A stretch of DNA of 64,000 nucleotides. Origin: Verticillium longisporum. Lineage: Eukaryota > Ascomycota > Sordariomycetes > Glomerellales > Plectosphaerellaceae. Shown one piece after another: positions 1-10,622 of this stretch. The stretch covers positions 124,001 through 188,000 of the forward strand of contig JAETXT010000013.1 of NCBI GenBank assembly GCA_019188255.1, given 5' to 3'. Position numbers and translations under genes: made by a program. Each line of letters starts with the position of its first letter. Within the stretch, counting starts at the first letter, position 1. The notes under the pieces were generated by a model. It ran no database searches. It saw nothing but the letters and a program-made list of their open reading frames with translations, and had not been told where the DNA came from.

Positions 1-741
1 AACCCAAATGGCGTCTCCCGTTGTTTTACGTTCGACGTCAACGGCGAGTTCGACATTATACTGCCAGCCCTGGATGCCGAAGCGACCGCCATAGCACCAG
101 CCGAGCTGGTCGACGCGCCTACCCCTCTAATATACGCCGAAAGGTCCTTGATGGGATACGGACAAGAGCGTGGCGGCGTTCAGGCTATCCTGACGAATCC
201 AAGCCCCGATACAGAGGTAGAATTCATCTACATGGAGTCGCTACCTTGGTTTATGAGGGTGTATCTTCACACGCTCGAAACTCGCATCAATGGAAACATT
301 AACCAGCAAGCGTCCATCATTGAGCAAGTTTTCTACCGCCCAGCCATCGACCGCGCAAGGGGCACTCAGCTGGAGTTGCGCATGCGAATTCCACCTGATT
401 CGACGGTGTTCTTGACGTACGAATTCGAAAAGACCATTCTTCGCTACACCGAGTACCCGCCAGATGCGAACCGCGGTTTCGACGTTGCCGCAGCTGTCAT
501 CACGACTATCAGCCCTCGCGTCCAGAGCGTGCGAACCACCACGTTGCTCCTCAACTTGCCAGTACCGGTCTTTAGCATGCCTTACTTTGTTAGCATCATC
601 TCATCAACGGCCATTGCGCTTGCATTTGGTGGCCTGTACAACATTCTGGTCCGACGGCTCGTTGCCGCCGATGAGGCCCCGAGCCCGCTTGCTCGGGCAA
701 AATTGGGAAAGCTTCTTGCAAGGTTCAGGTCCAGGAAGTGA
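1..741 (+). CDS. gpi16: GPI transamidase subunit PIG-T/Gpi16, C-terminal part (5' truncated by window edge)
   Basis: The reading frame is open from base 1 and ends at TGA 739-741, so about 246 C-terminal residues are present and the start lies outside the window. The GPI transamidase complex of the ER replaces the C-terminal signal of precursor proteins with a GPI anchor; Gpi16/PIG-T is its large lumenal subunit. The stretch with GVQAILTNPS, the ESLPWFMRVYLHTL segment and the run ending in LLLNLPVPVFSMPYF are typical of the family. A single hydrophobic segment (SIISSTAIALAFGGLYNIL) near residue 200 is followed by a short basic tail, matching the known lumenal domain, one TM and short cytosolic tail. 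No intron is visible in this part. The first in-frame ATG here (148) is internal, not the start. Confidence 0.9.
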   Translation, partial: NPNGVSRCFTFDVNGEFDIILPALDAEATAIAPAELVDAPTPLIYAERSLMGYGQERGGVQAILTNPSPDTEVEFIYMESLPWFMRVYLHTLETRINGNINQQASIIEQVFYRPAIDRARGTQLELRMRIPPDSTVFLTYEFEKTILRYTEYPPDANRGFDVAAAVITTISPRVQSVRTTTLLLNLPVPVFSMPYFVSIISSTAIALAFGGLYNILVRRLVAADEAPSPLARAKLGKLLARFRSRK

Positions 742-1583
742 GTGCGTGTTGACATCAATGTAAAATGACGTTCACCTTTGAGCCCCCGTTGGTGACCTTT
801 ACTTCAGTGCCGCTGCCTGAGCGATCGATCCGAACCAGCAGACTTGCTCCACTGCAGTCGACGTTTTGAACCTGATAGACGTGGCTTCCTGTACCCATCG
901 TAGCCCGCTGGTCGAAAGATGTCCCGCATCGAAGCCAATTGCACTCAGACTTGGCCTTTAAACACCGCGCTGCTTACGACTGCTCGTGAATCAGTGCAGT
1001 CAATACCATGTCGTAAAGCATAGCGGGTTCGCCACGCCTATCACCTACGGTCCAGTACATACATGCCGCCATCCACAGTCAGGCCACCTGCATGCTGGAA
1101 ACGCCTAGGGAGCCAATGGTTCTACCGCAAAACACGATCCCATCCCCGTCTCAAGCACAACATTCGGTCGACCGCGTCCGGACTACAGATTTGGCTGTCG
1201 AGCAACAATCAGCAGAAACTTGTGAAACCACGAGAGGACGTCCTGCTTCCTTCCTGATTGCCTCCGACCTAAGAAGGCTCTGTTGTCGCTGGACACAAGC
1301 GTACGATTTTGTCTTGGGTGCAACCCGATGAGCTTGCCCGTTCCCATGTACCACATGGATTCAACCTTGTCCCAACAATGGTGTCCACGGCGGTTACCCG
1401 GACACCTTACAACTCACTGAATCCGGCGCTGCATGGCTTGTCTGACGTTGCATACCGCCATTCAGGCGCTGCTGGCATGGATTCTCGACAGGTCGGCTTC
1501 TGCTGGCATTAAATAGCGTAATATTACCATTGATCTTGCCCGTCGTTTTTGGCACTCCTCTTCAAGCTCCCAGAGGCAGAAGA
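742..1583. other. Intergenic, no gene seen
   Basis: The stretch between the Gpi16 3' end and the subtilase start has only short open frames with no family signature, signal peptide or splice pattern. It should hold the Gpi16 terminator and the subtilase promoter; I see no clear TATA box. Confidence 0.5.
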
Positions 1584-4500
1584 ATGAGTTGGCGAATCAT
1601 GCAACCCGTTCACTTACTACTGGGACTCGTGTTGAGTTCGACGGCGGGTCTTGGGCAACAGACAGATGGCGGATTGGGGACGAGGCCTGGCTCCTTAGAG
1701 ACCAATCGGTACATCGTCGAGTTTGCCAAGGTGTCTTATTTCCATTGCAATTGCTGCAAATGGTGCATCAGCTAACATCAATCTCAGGAGTCCGACTTTG
1801 ATTATGTGAAAACGAGTATCGAGTCTCGTATTGGAAACAAAATCGTCAAGTCGTTCAAAGGAGACATCTTCAAGGGCATCAGCATCGAGACATCTGTCGA
1901 GAACGCAGAATCCCTGCACATGATACGAAATGTGGCCAATGTCTGGCGATCCAAGACGGTCCAGCTCGATCCTGCTATAGACAAACAGGACCAACCCGAC
2001 GATGCAGGCGCAAGCAACTATACAATCCACCACATGACTGGTGTAGATAGGCTCCACGCTGAAGGCATACGCGGACGAGGCGTTACTGTTGCAATCATCG
2101 ACACTGGAATTCAGTACACACACCCTGCGGTAGGCAATCTCCTGGATTGATCGGGTAGCCTTGATAATAACGAGTTGAACAGTTGGGTGGTGGGATGGGT
2201 CCCAAGTACAAAGTGATAGGAGGCTACGACTTTGTGGGCGACAGATGTATGTATATTCTCTCGATAAGAAGACGCTGAGGCTGATCCGGCTCCAAGGGTA
2301 TCCACGCGGTACCTTTGAGAAGGAACCAGATGATGATCCGTTTGATATTGACGGACACGGCACGCATGTTGCGGGCATCATCGCCGGCTTGACCGAAAAG
2401 TACAGCCGGCCTGTTCCAGGAACTCTCCTCGCGGCTAACTCTTCTTGAGCTGGGCAGGAGTCGCACCAGACGCTACGCTAAAGAGCTACAAAGTCTTTGG
2501 GGGCAGTGTAAGCGGTATCAACCTCTCTCGCTGGCTTCATCCAATAACGATGTCAGGGAGGAACAGACGAGGAAACTCTGATAGACGCATTCATCAGGGC
2601 CCATGAGGACGGAGTAGGCTCTGGCCCCTAGAGTTCTCCCTTCTAGAAACATCGCTGACGCCAATCGAGGCCGACATCATCACAGCAAGTATTGGCGGCC
2701 CCGGCGGATGGTCGAGCAGTGCCTGGTCCACGGTTGCATCTCGCATCGTCGACGCTGGCACCATCGTGACCATCTCTGCCGGCAACAGCGGCGAGCTCGG
2801 TCCATTTTTCGGAAGCAGTGGCTCATCTGGAAAGTTTGTGCTCGCCGTGGCGTCGGTCGAAGCAGATACCTACCCTGCGATACCGTTCGAGGCCACTTAT
2901 ATCCGTCCCGGCTCAAATGATTCGAACACAACGACATTTGCCTACCTGCCAGACTACGAGCCTTTTCCTCCGTCGGTTCGAGACCTTCCTATGTTTGCGC
3001 TATCACTCAACGCAAGCGACGTCTTAGCAGGCTGCGAGTCTTTGCCGGCCAATACCCGGAACCTCAGTAATTACGTCGTACTTCTGCCTCTTCTGCCTCT
3101 GGGTGTGAACACGAACTGCAGTTCATATGCAAAACAGCGCAATGTCGCTCACTTTGGTGCTCGGTATATCCTGTTTTTCAGCCCACAGGGCGCTTCGCTA
3201 CAGCAGCCAGAGACCGGGAGCGACCTCATTGGCGTTGGTGTTCTCGACTACAAGACGGCGGAATTCTTCCTCACGGTGCACATAAATGGAAATCAGGTAT
3301 TGCTTAACTTCTCTGTCGAGTCGGGCACCAACTATGTCGGCATCAGCAATGCTGGCGGAGGATTTGCGAGCTACTTTACGTCACAAGCTGCGTTATACAA
3401 TCTCGAGATCAAGCCCGATGTTGCGGCGCCTGGAGGCAACATCTTCAGCTCGTACCTTGACAACACATATACAGTGCTCAGCGGCACATCAATGGCGTGT
3501 CCATATGTGGCTGGAGTTGCGGCCTTGTACATCAGTCAACATGGAGGGAAAGGCATCCACGGTATCCGCTTCGCCAAGGATCTCGCCATGCGAATCATGT
3601 CAAGCGGCCGCGCAGTGCGGTGGCACGATGGTCAGTCGGACAAAGATTATGGGTTCTGGGCGCCTGTAACCCAAGTTGGTACTGGCATCGTCGACGCCTA
3701 CAAGGTCGTCCACTATGAAACGTCCCTGAGTTGGTCAAAGTTTGCACTGAATGACACGCAGAACCACAGACAACATCAAAAGGTCGCCATCAAGAATAAT
3801 GGGACCAGCCGTGTTCGATACAGGTTCAAGGTGCAAGACTCTGGCGGCCATGACGTCCTGGACAGCGGCGATCCTCCCTTGGTGCAATTGGGCCCGATTC
3901 CGCACGGCGATACATCCTTCCTCCCCTTTAAAATGACGCCTGATGTGCTCTTGCCGTCGGATGAGTTCTGGGTCAATCCTGGGTCAACCAAAAACGCAGA
4001 GTACGCAAAGCAGCCAGCCACAAAGGCCTCCTGCTGACAGGCCTCCAGATTCGTCTTCGACTATCCCGCCGGGTTCGATGATGATAAGTTGTCTGTGTAC
4101 AGCGGCAAGATCCTCATACATGGCACGAATGCTGAAGAGCTTTCAGTCCCTTATATGGGCGTGGCGGGGAGCATACGGACTACCTTTGCCAGGGTCTTTT
4201 ACCCAAACTATCCCCGGTCCTCTTCGACTGCGAACGACATTCCCATTGAGGAGAAGCCCACGTAAGTCTGTTTGCGCGTGCGAAGACCGGAGGCTGACCC
4301 GTATCATGCTAGCTACACATTCGACCTTTCGTTGGAAGCTCAAGACTTCCCAAGGATCGTTTGCGGCTTCCGCTGGGGTGTGCGGCACCTACGGTGGGAT
4401 ATCTTTGAAGCAGGTTGGGAAGACAGCCGCTGGTACTATCCGCCGGAAGCGGGCAAGAATGGGTATGTTGGTGCCGCAACTTCATGGGCCGGTGCGGAGT

Positions 4501-4814
4501 ACGCCTACGTCTTCAACGCAAGCAAGGACGATGAGATGGATCTGGTGGCGTTTCCTGTCTTTGATCTGGCTCGGGACATTCCATATGAGTATTGGTGGCT
4601 CGGCCGTCTGGCTAACGGTCAATTGATTGAACCAGGAAACTACACGTGAGTGGATGAGCTTTGATGTGGCCATGGGGGAGAGAAACTGATGTATGGCAGA
4701 TTTCGCTTCGCGGCCCTGACGCCGTTCGGCTCACCGGAAAATGCCCATGACTGGGATGTCTTTGACGTACCCGAAATCCAGGTCATCAGTCAGGCCAGTC
4801 AGGGTGCAGTCTGA
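1584..4814 (+). CDS. Secreted subtilisin-like serine protease (S8, PA-domain type), about 919 aa, ten exons
   Basis: Exons read by eye: 1584-1730, 1788-2129, 2183-2246, 2297-about 2404, 2458-2507, 2557-2613, 2670-4000, 4049-4261, 4313-4645, 4700-4814. The ATG at 1584 begins a good signal peptide (MSWRIMQPVHLLLGLVLSST). The catalytic triad is visible: Asp in VAIIDTGIQYTHPAV (about D154), His in DGHGTHVAGIIAG (about H205) and Ser in LSGTSMACPYVAG (about S530). An inserted protease-associated region lies between His and Ser, and a C-terminal Fn3-like region follows, as in large fungal 'minor extracellular protease vpr' proteins, whose usual length is about 900 aa. The protein should act outside the cell in protein degradation. 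All junctions have GT-AG ends in phase except exon 4/5, where no GT donor fits the frame (see findings). The function is clear; whether this copy is intact is not. Confidence 0.85.
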
Positions 4815-4982
4815 AATCAAGGCGAGGGCGTGGGGGAAGCCGTTCGTGCCGATACAATGCCTACAGTCTCGCGGTCTTCACAGTCAACGGTCTCGTATGA
4901 TCGGCAAATCCAATAGCTTGAAAGGTTTTGTCCGTCTCGGCCTTGAGCCGGTAGACTGAAATGTTGGTGATACTTCGTCTCA

Positions 4983-7747
4983 TCAAATTCCCAGTCCCTT
5001 GGCTCCTTTGGTCCATCTGTACAGTGAGAGTACTCTCCTCCGCGCCAGCTTGTGCTCCTCCCAGCCTTTGGGACTGGAGCCTCGTACACTATACAACGTG
5101 GACCGTACCACTCGTCGGAAATTCCGCTGTGCAATTCAATTAGACGTGTCAAGTGATGTGGTAGGAATAACTGACGCACCTGAAACTCTGTGCTCAAGGT
5201 TACAACGCAGACCTCGTGGGCTCTGATGATGGTCTCGCACGCCTGCTCGACGCTCTGATTGGGTCCGAGCTGAGGCATCCGGTCGGCAAAGAGCAACAGG
5301 ATGAAGCTGCCGTGCAGCAGGTATATACCGAAGAGGTATGGCATAAAAGTCAGTTCTGGATCAAACTTGAGAATATCGGACACGGCCTCGGAAGCGGCAA
5401 TGGCGTGCGACGCGCACTCGGCAAAGCGCGGTGTGGTGATCCAGTCATCCTCATTGTCCAGCATGCTGATGGCGTCCCACTTGCCGTGCAACAAGACGTG
5501 CATGACATGGAGAATGTGTGTACTGTATGCGACCACAAGACGCACATCGGATCGATCATCGTGCGTGTCGTGACTCCGACTTGGTGGTGGTGGTGCTGGA
5601 TGACTGTTGTCGGGCAGGCCGGTCACCAGATTGCTGATGAGCATTGGGGTGTCAGAGTTTCCGTATGCTGAGTGTCGCACATCGGCCTCGTGCGCAAGCC
5701 TGGCAAGGCTCTCCTCGCACTCGCTTATCATATTGCCAATGACAGAGACGGCGAGGCTGTTGTCCAGGCTCCCAAGGCGAGGATGGTGCTTGCTATGGTG
5801 AACTTCGATGATGTCGCCGAGGATGACCATCAGCGGGAGGAAGTATTCGAAGAAACTGGAACCAGATATCGTGCTGAGGGGACCTATCGTCCTGGCTGGC
5901 GGTCCGAGGAGGAGCACTTCGTCTAGCGTCTCCCACATGTTCTCCGCCAATGGGGCTAATGCTCTGTCAGGAGCCGACAGCCGGCCTCAACTCGGGGGAA
6001 GACGTACCATAAACTTCACAGCTCGAATCCGGAATTTGGAGGACTCGATTGAACGACAGCGCAAGATGTCGGTCGAGCGAATAAAGCAACCAAAAGACTC
6101 GCCTCTTCTCTTCCTCGGCCTCAAGTGCAGCCAGAAGCAGCTGGCCCTTGTGCTTTCGTGGGGGAGAGGTCAGTCCGGACAATGATGAGTCCTCGTCCAG
6201 TCGATTCAAACGCAGTGACAGCGCAAGCCTGGCTGCTTTGCTCCACCACTTGAGACAATCCGACTTGAAGTCGCCTCCGGACACTCCAATGCAGAGGAGG
6301 ATGAACGTGAGCACATCATCAATGGCACCGGCTGGCTCATTGCTCTCCGTGGTGCTTGGGAGATTGGAGTTGTAGGGGTACTGCTCGGGTACCTGTTCAT
6401 TCTCAATGCGTAGTCCCCCTATGCATGGTAAGCACGACATGCCAACACCTGCCAGTGCGGCTGCTTACCGTGTATTCTTCGCCATCTGTCGGGGTCTCGG
6501 TCCGTGATGAGAAATGTGGCGAGCTCGTAGAGCGCGTTTGTGACTCGTGATCTCGATCCCGGAACAAGAAGCAGAGATATGTCGGCAGTCTGGGCACAGC
6601 ACCAAAGAATGGTAGCCAGAAGCGCCGGCGACATGGGTCGCGGATTTGTTGGATGAAGCAGCGATTTCTTCCGGAATATTCGCGTCAGGATGTATGGCGA
6701 GGCGCAGCGAAACAACGAGCTTCCGGGATCCACGAGATAGACATCAAAGAGATCACAAGCCACAGACGCAGGCAAGACATCGCCAAGATAGGAGAGGAGA
6801 GGGTCGAGACAGCGGTAGCGACAGTCGGCAGTCGAGACACCATACTGTGAGCCTCTTTGTTGGCCACCGCCCTGAGAGCCGTCCGACGGTATCGGGCTGA
6901 AGGGTCCGAATCCGTGCGGCCTAACGATTGTGCTGAATGACGCCCTTGCGCGCTGCTGTTGCGGATGCGGCTTTGTCGAGGCGTGTGCATCGTGCAATGG
7001 ATTGAGGTTTGCAGGGGACGGGTGGCCGTCGCTGGGCTCCGACACAACAGCGTCACCCAGCCTCGGATGATTTGTGTGTCTCAGACCAGCCGCGTAGCCT
7101 TCGGTGGCATACATGGCGTATGGCGGGGAGATGGCTTGTTGAGGCAAGTAGCCCCCATTGGCCGTGTCCAACTCAACATGAGCGTGCGTCTCTGGAACGG
7201 CAAGATTCTGCTGCGGCTCGGCCACCTGTCGCCGCTGGTCGAAGGAGGCCGACGGAGGCTCCGATTCGGCAGCAGGCGAGCTCGCTTGATGCTGATCCGG
7301 GTACGAGGTCTCATTAGCGGACGATTCGCAGTTGGAATGACTCCTGGGTGCTGTTTCGTTGCGGGGGACGCGACCGCGTTTCTTGATTTGTCGGTCATAG
7401 TTACAGGAGTAACCGTAGTCTGTGATGGGACAGGGGTTAGCCGAAGATGCCTCGGGTTTTACTCTCCTGGCTAGTGCAACAGGCTTGCCTTGACAACGTC
7501 GACTGCGTGGCCATGTCAGTAAATGGTGGACGATAACCTTCGAATGGATGCTGGGGCAAAAAGCTCGAGAGCCGTCTTTCACCTACCACGGATACTGGCC
7601 GTCGCAGCGGGTCCGAGACGTACTGCACTTGTCGCATGCGACCCGCGTCCTCTTCCTTGGCCTTGCATGCTCCGCGTCCGTCCCATCCTGGCTCCCCCGG
7701 CCATTCGTCTCGGGCTCGGGAGACGGTTGGCCACGAAGGTCTTCCAT
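4983..7747 (-). CDS. XlnR/AraR-type Zn2Cys6 transcriptional activator, about 820 aa
   Basis: Exons on the minus strand: 7747-7587, 7502-7489, 7419-6469, 6418-6008, 5961-5180, 5126-4983. The start ATG at 7747 follows an in-frame stop. The N-terminal zinc cluster is perfect (C38-x2-C41-x6-C48-x5-C54-x2-C57-x6-C64), followed by a basic linker (KKRGR). It forms only if a 14-nt exon is used. A fungal-specific TF middle domain (SSLFRCASPYILTRIFRKKS, ALLATILWCCAQTADI, WLLYSLDRHLAL) follows. The C-terminus (AYSTHILHVMHVLL, GKWDAISML, FMPYLFGIYLLHGSFILLLFADR, ACETIIRAHE, LYRWT near the end) is the hallmark of the XlnR/Xyr1 and AraR group, which control xylanolytic and arabinolytic genes. The zinc cluster differs from classic XlnR (CDQC...), so a paralogue is likelier than the XlnR orthologue. 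Length is close to the family's 850-940 aa. The 3' end is 168 bp from the convergent subtilase. Confidence 0.85.
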
Positions 7748-8165
7748 CGCCTATCTTGAACAGAGGAGTCGACAGCTGTCGAGTCGTTGTCGTTCTGATA
7801 CTTCGGGTGCTGTGAAATCTGTCCGGGCCAGAGAGCGGTTCCAGCTGCGACTGAGCTGATCGGCGCGCGCGTGGGATTCGAGGGAGATGCTGGGAACGGA
7901 AGCTGCGAAGTGAAAAAAGCCCGACGGGTATTTTATGTTCATTCAACACCTGAGCCGACTCTTTCCCCGCGAACCCCGCACCACTAGCGAATTCCAGGTA
8001 GCGCTGGGGCGTCCAGCGCCTGGAACCCCCCACATCGCTCACCTCAACAAGACAAACCTCGCTCTTGGCTTTCACCAATGTTTGCAGAATCAGTCATTCA
8101 TCCTCCCACACGCCAAACAGAGCTCCCACTTCGGCATCGCCGCCACCTTGCCCCACCCCCCGATC
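7748..8165. other. Intergenic, promoter side of the XlnR-like gene
   Basis: About 420 bp between the XlnR-like start and the SDR stop, both genes on the minus strand. No coding signal is seen. It should hold the XlnR-like promoter and 5' UTR and the SDR terminator. Confidence 0.5.
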
Positions 8166-9006
8166 TCAGATCCAAGCGCCATCTACTGTGTAGACCGCAC
8201 CGCTCACAAACGAACTATCGGGCCCCAGCAGGAAGCAAATGACATTGGCCGTCTCCTCGACGGTCCCCAACCGCCGGAACGCAGTGGGCTCATCAAACGG
8301 AGCGTCCTTCGCGCGTCCGCTGTGGTCCCATTCCTTCTGCATCAGTGGCGTGTAGACCGAACCTGGCGCGACGCTGTTGACCCTGATCTCGCGGTCTCCG
8401 TTCTCCAGAGCCGCCGCCTTGGTCAGACCAATGACGGCGTGCTTGCTGGCATCGTACGCCGAGTGTTTCGAAAAGCCTGTCCAGCTGTCAGTCAGAGTGC
8501 GTGCCTTAGTATCTGCCGGATTGCGCCAAACCCTTAAGACCATGGATGGATGATATGTTGACGATGGACCCCTTGTCTGCGATGCTGCGTAACTGCGCGC
8601 GCATGCAGTACATGGTTCCCGTGAGGTTCACGGCAATGATTCTGTCCCACTCGCCGTCCTCCATGTCGGTCACTGCGGTGGTGCCGTGAACCTTGCCAAT
8701 GACGCCGGCCACGTTTGCGGCGCCATCCAGACGGCCATGCTCCCGGATGATGCTGTCAATCCAAGAGTCTACCTCGGACCTTCTCGACACATCAACCTTT
8801 GACACCATGAACGGCACCTGGAGAGGCGTGAAGTGGGCCTCGGCTGCTTTCATGGCCTCTGCGTCAATGTCGGCGATGCAGACTGCTGCACCCCTCGTCG
8901 AAAGAAGCTTGGCCGTCGCAAGGCCAATGCCGCTGGCACCGCCCGTGACGGCATAGACCTTGCCGTGAAGAGGAAGATGGTCATAGGTGAGACGTGTCGC
9001 CGGCAT
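8166..9006 (-). CDS. Short-chain dehydrogenase/reductase, classical SDR, 261 aa
   Basis: Exons 9006-8532 and 8476-8166 on the minus strand, with one 55-bp intron. This is a cytosolic NAD(P)-dependent oxidoreductase of the classical SDR fold. The cofactor motif TGGASGIG (residues 21-28) is followed by a basic Arg/Asp pattern (IADIDAEA) that suggests NAD preference. The NVAG structural motif is at about 98-101. The catalytic Ser (NISS, about 152-153), Tyr166 and Lys170 (YDASK) are all present, and the C-terminal SGAVYTVDG substrate-loop end is intact. Length is standard for the family. The substrate is unknown. The closest naming would be a 3-oxoacyl-reductase-like or 2,5-dichloro-type SDR, which is not informative. 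The intron falls exactly between the SS and the YxxxK motifs. Confidence 0.85.
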
Positions 9007-9390
9007 GGCGCAGAATTGACGGTGAGTTGGCAGGGTGGACGTTGAGGATCCTCGAGGAACAGCTCGGAGTGTGCAGTGCAATAGCCAACAACCAAGTGCG
9101 GCAGGATGTCTAGATGCAAGAGGAATTCCAGAATTGCAACTCGCAATAGAAGCGACTATGGTTAGAAATACTAACAGGTTCTCATCCGGCCCTCCAGCCC
9201 GGCCGTCGGCTTTTACATGGCTCCTGGAACCCACCCGTCGGGAAATTCTGCACTGAACAGAGCACTGTTCTCATATGAGGCATCGAGAGGCCTGGGGTAT
9301 GCTCCGAAGTAATGCTCCTCAAAGAAACTCCTACTAACTAGTTAAAAATATAAAGAGACTTATTAATAGTAGTACTCTAGTAAGCAGTAG
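9007..9390. other. Intergenic, turning AT-rich before the retrotransposon
   Basis: The first about 300 bp should include the SDR promoter. From about 9310 the sequence becomes rich in TA dinucleotides and resembles the AT-rich DNA on the far side of the retrotransposon, so the element appears to have landed inside a pre-existing AT-rich relic. No gene is seen. Confidence 0.5.
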
Positions 9391-9395
9391 CTCTA

Positions 9396-9871
9396 TGTTA
9401 CGACCTGGCAGCTTCCGAAGGGGGAACACTGTCAGAGGGTTGGGGTTGCTGTTTGCAGAAGCTTAGGTTGTGACTCTGAGACGATGTGGTGTCGTAAGGC
9501 GTTGCGCACTCGTTACAATGAATACAAGGTAAGACTTAGATTGATCACTGTCGTGAGAAAGAATGTATCTACAAGTCCAGAATGTCCGTCCTTATATACC
9601 TGCCATCCTGTCCTTGTTGTGTTAGGTGGTGAGCTCATGTTGGATGGCTCACTGGTTAGTTGTTGGTGATCCATGATGTTAGGATCACGGTGTGTTATCC
9701 CGTGAGCCATTCCCTGGCTCACTGCGGCGTCCTTGGTGAGCCCGACGACTCACCCTTTATGTCTGAGTGAGCCATCACGTGATTTGCCAGGTGGGCCCGA
9801 TTCTTATCTTATCGCGTTCCCTGATCGCGGGGTCGTCGATTCGCGGCCGCCCTGCTTCCTTGGTTGTTACA
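9396..9871 (-). repeat. 3' LTR of the retrotransposon
   Basis: This 476-bp copy begins TGTTACGACC and ends GTTGTTACA on the plus strand and appears identical to the copy at 15855-16330. It lies downstream of pol in the element's own direction. It is preceded in that direction by a purine-rich tract. Short open frames inside it are chance. Confidence 0.95.
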
Positions 9872-9876
9872 TGATG

Positions 9877-9886
9877 CTCCTCCTCC
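9877..9886 (-). other. Polypurine tract of the retrotransposon
   Basis: On the minus strand this reads GGAGGAGGAG, ending 5 bases before the 3' LTR. This is where plus-strand DNA synthesis is expected to be primed in LTR elements. Confidence 0.6.
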
Positions 9887-9971
9887 AGGCCGATGTCCCA
9901 GCGGCCATAAGTAGTAAGTCCCAGCCGCCTGCGGTGGTTCTTCTCTTGTCATCCTTACTAACCATGACAAA

Positions 9972-10622
9972 ATGTCAGGTCGTGTCATAAAACGTTCGTC
10001 TGCCAAAACCGACCAAAGAAAGGCGCTCGCTGCTTTGATTGACTCCGAGGGCGAAATCAAGATGCCTTGTACGGGGTGCTTCAAGCGACATCTCGTCTGT
10101 AAGACCGCCCCTGGTTCTTCTCGCTGTGGGGAGTGCATCCGTCGCGGTCGCTCTTGTGATGGTGTGAGCGTGGTTTCTGCGCGTAAGTTGGTCCCTGGTG
10201 GGGTCATGGTCCTGTTTTCTAATGATCGTCTAGTGGAAAAGGCTCTTGCAGAGCAGAAGAAGCGAGAAGCTGAGATTGAGGATGCTGAAATGGAGTTGGA
10301 GGTGCTCCAAACGAAGTTGGCGACGGCCTTGGGTCGTTTGTCCCGTCTTCGCAAGATGCGGAAGGCGGCGAAGGCTCGTGGGGAAGAGTTGTTTGCTCGT
10401 GGGATTCGTCAGTTGGATGAGGAGGACGGCGTCCTTCCTCTGGGCGGGGACAACCTAAGCCTCGAGGCTCAGGAGGCCAACGTGGTGCAGGACCTTCAGG
10501 AGTGGGGTGCTAGCGGCGTCGTGGACTGGTCCTCGTTGGGCTTCGGGGAGGAATTTTCCGACCTTGGTCCTGTGCCAGGCGATGATATTCTTGGAGCAAC
10601 TGCGGGCAGTTCAGGTTCTTGA
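9972..10622 (+). CDS. Accessory protein gene carried antisense inside the retrotransposon, 216 aa, Cys-rich plus coiled coil
   Basis: An intact ORF lies between the 3' LTR and the end of pol, on the strand opposite to gag-pol; its 3' end overlaps the pol 3' end by 113 bp. Residues about 30-65 hold Cys pairs in the pattern MPCTGCFKRHLVCK ... SRCGECIRRGRSCDG, which resembles but does not match a Zn2Cys6 cluster. Residues about 88-135 are a charged, heptad-like coiled coil (VEKALAEQKKREAEIEDAE). The C-terminus is acidic. No transmembrane segment or signal peptide is seen. Proteins of this build are, to my knowledge, common near gypsy elements in Sordariomycetes, but I know of no assigned role. 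A DNA- or RNA-binding regulator or assembly factor would fit; this is inference. It may use promoter activity in the adjacent LTR. Confidence 0.6.
   Translation: MSGRVIKRSSAKTDQRKALAALIDSEGEIKMPCTGCFKRHLVCKTAPGSSRCGECIRRGRSCDGVSVVSARKLVPGGVMVLFSNDRLVEKALAEQKKREAEIEDAEMELEVLQTKLATALGRLSRLRKMRKAAKARGEELFARGIRQLDEEDGVLPLGGDNLSLEAQEANVVQDLQEWGASGVVDWSSLGFGEEFSDLGPVPGDDILGATAGSSGS

Noticed and set aside
5216..5671. 151-codon plus-strand frame opposite the XlnR-like gene
   Set aside because: Antisense shadow of a well-conserved exon; no domain.
9484..9669. Short ORFs inside both LTRs
   Set aside because: Identical because the LTRs are identical; they cross the promoter and R region and show no protein features.
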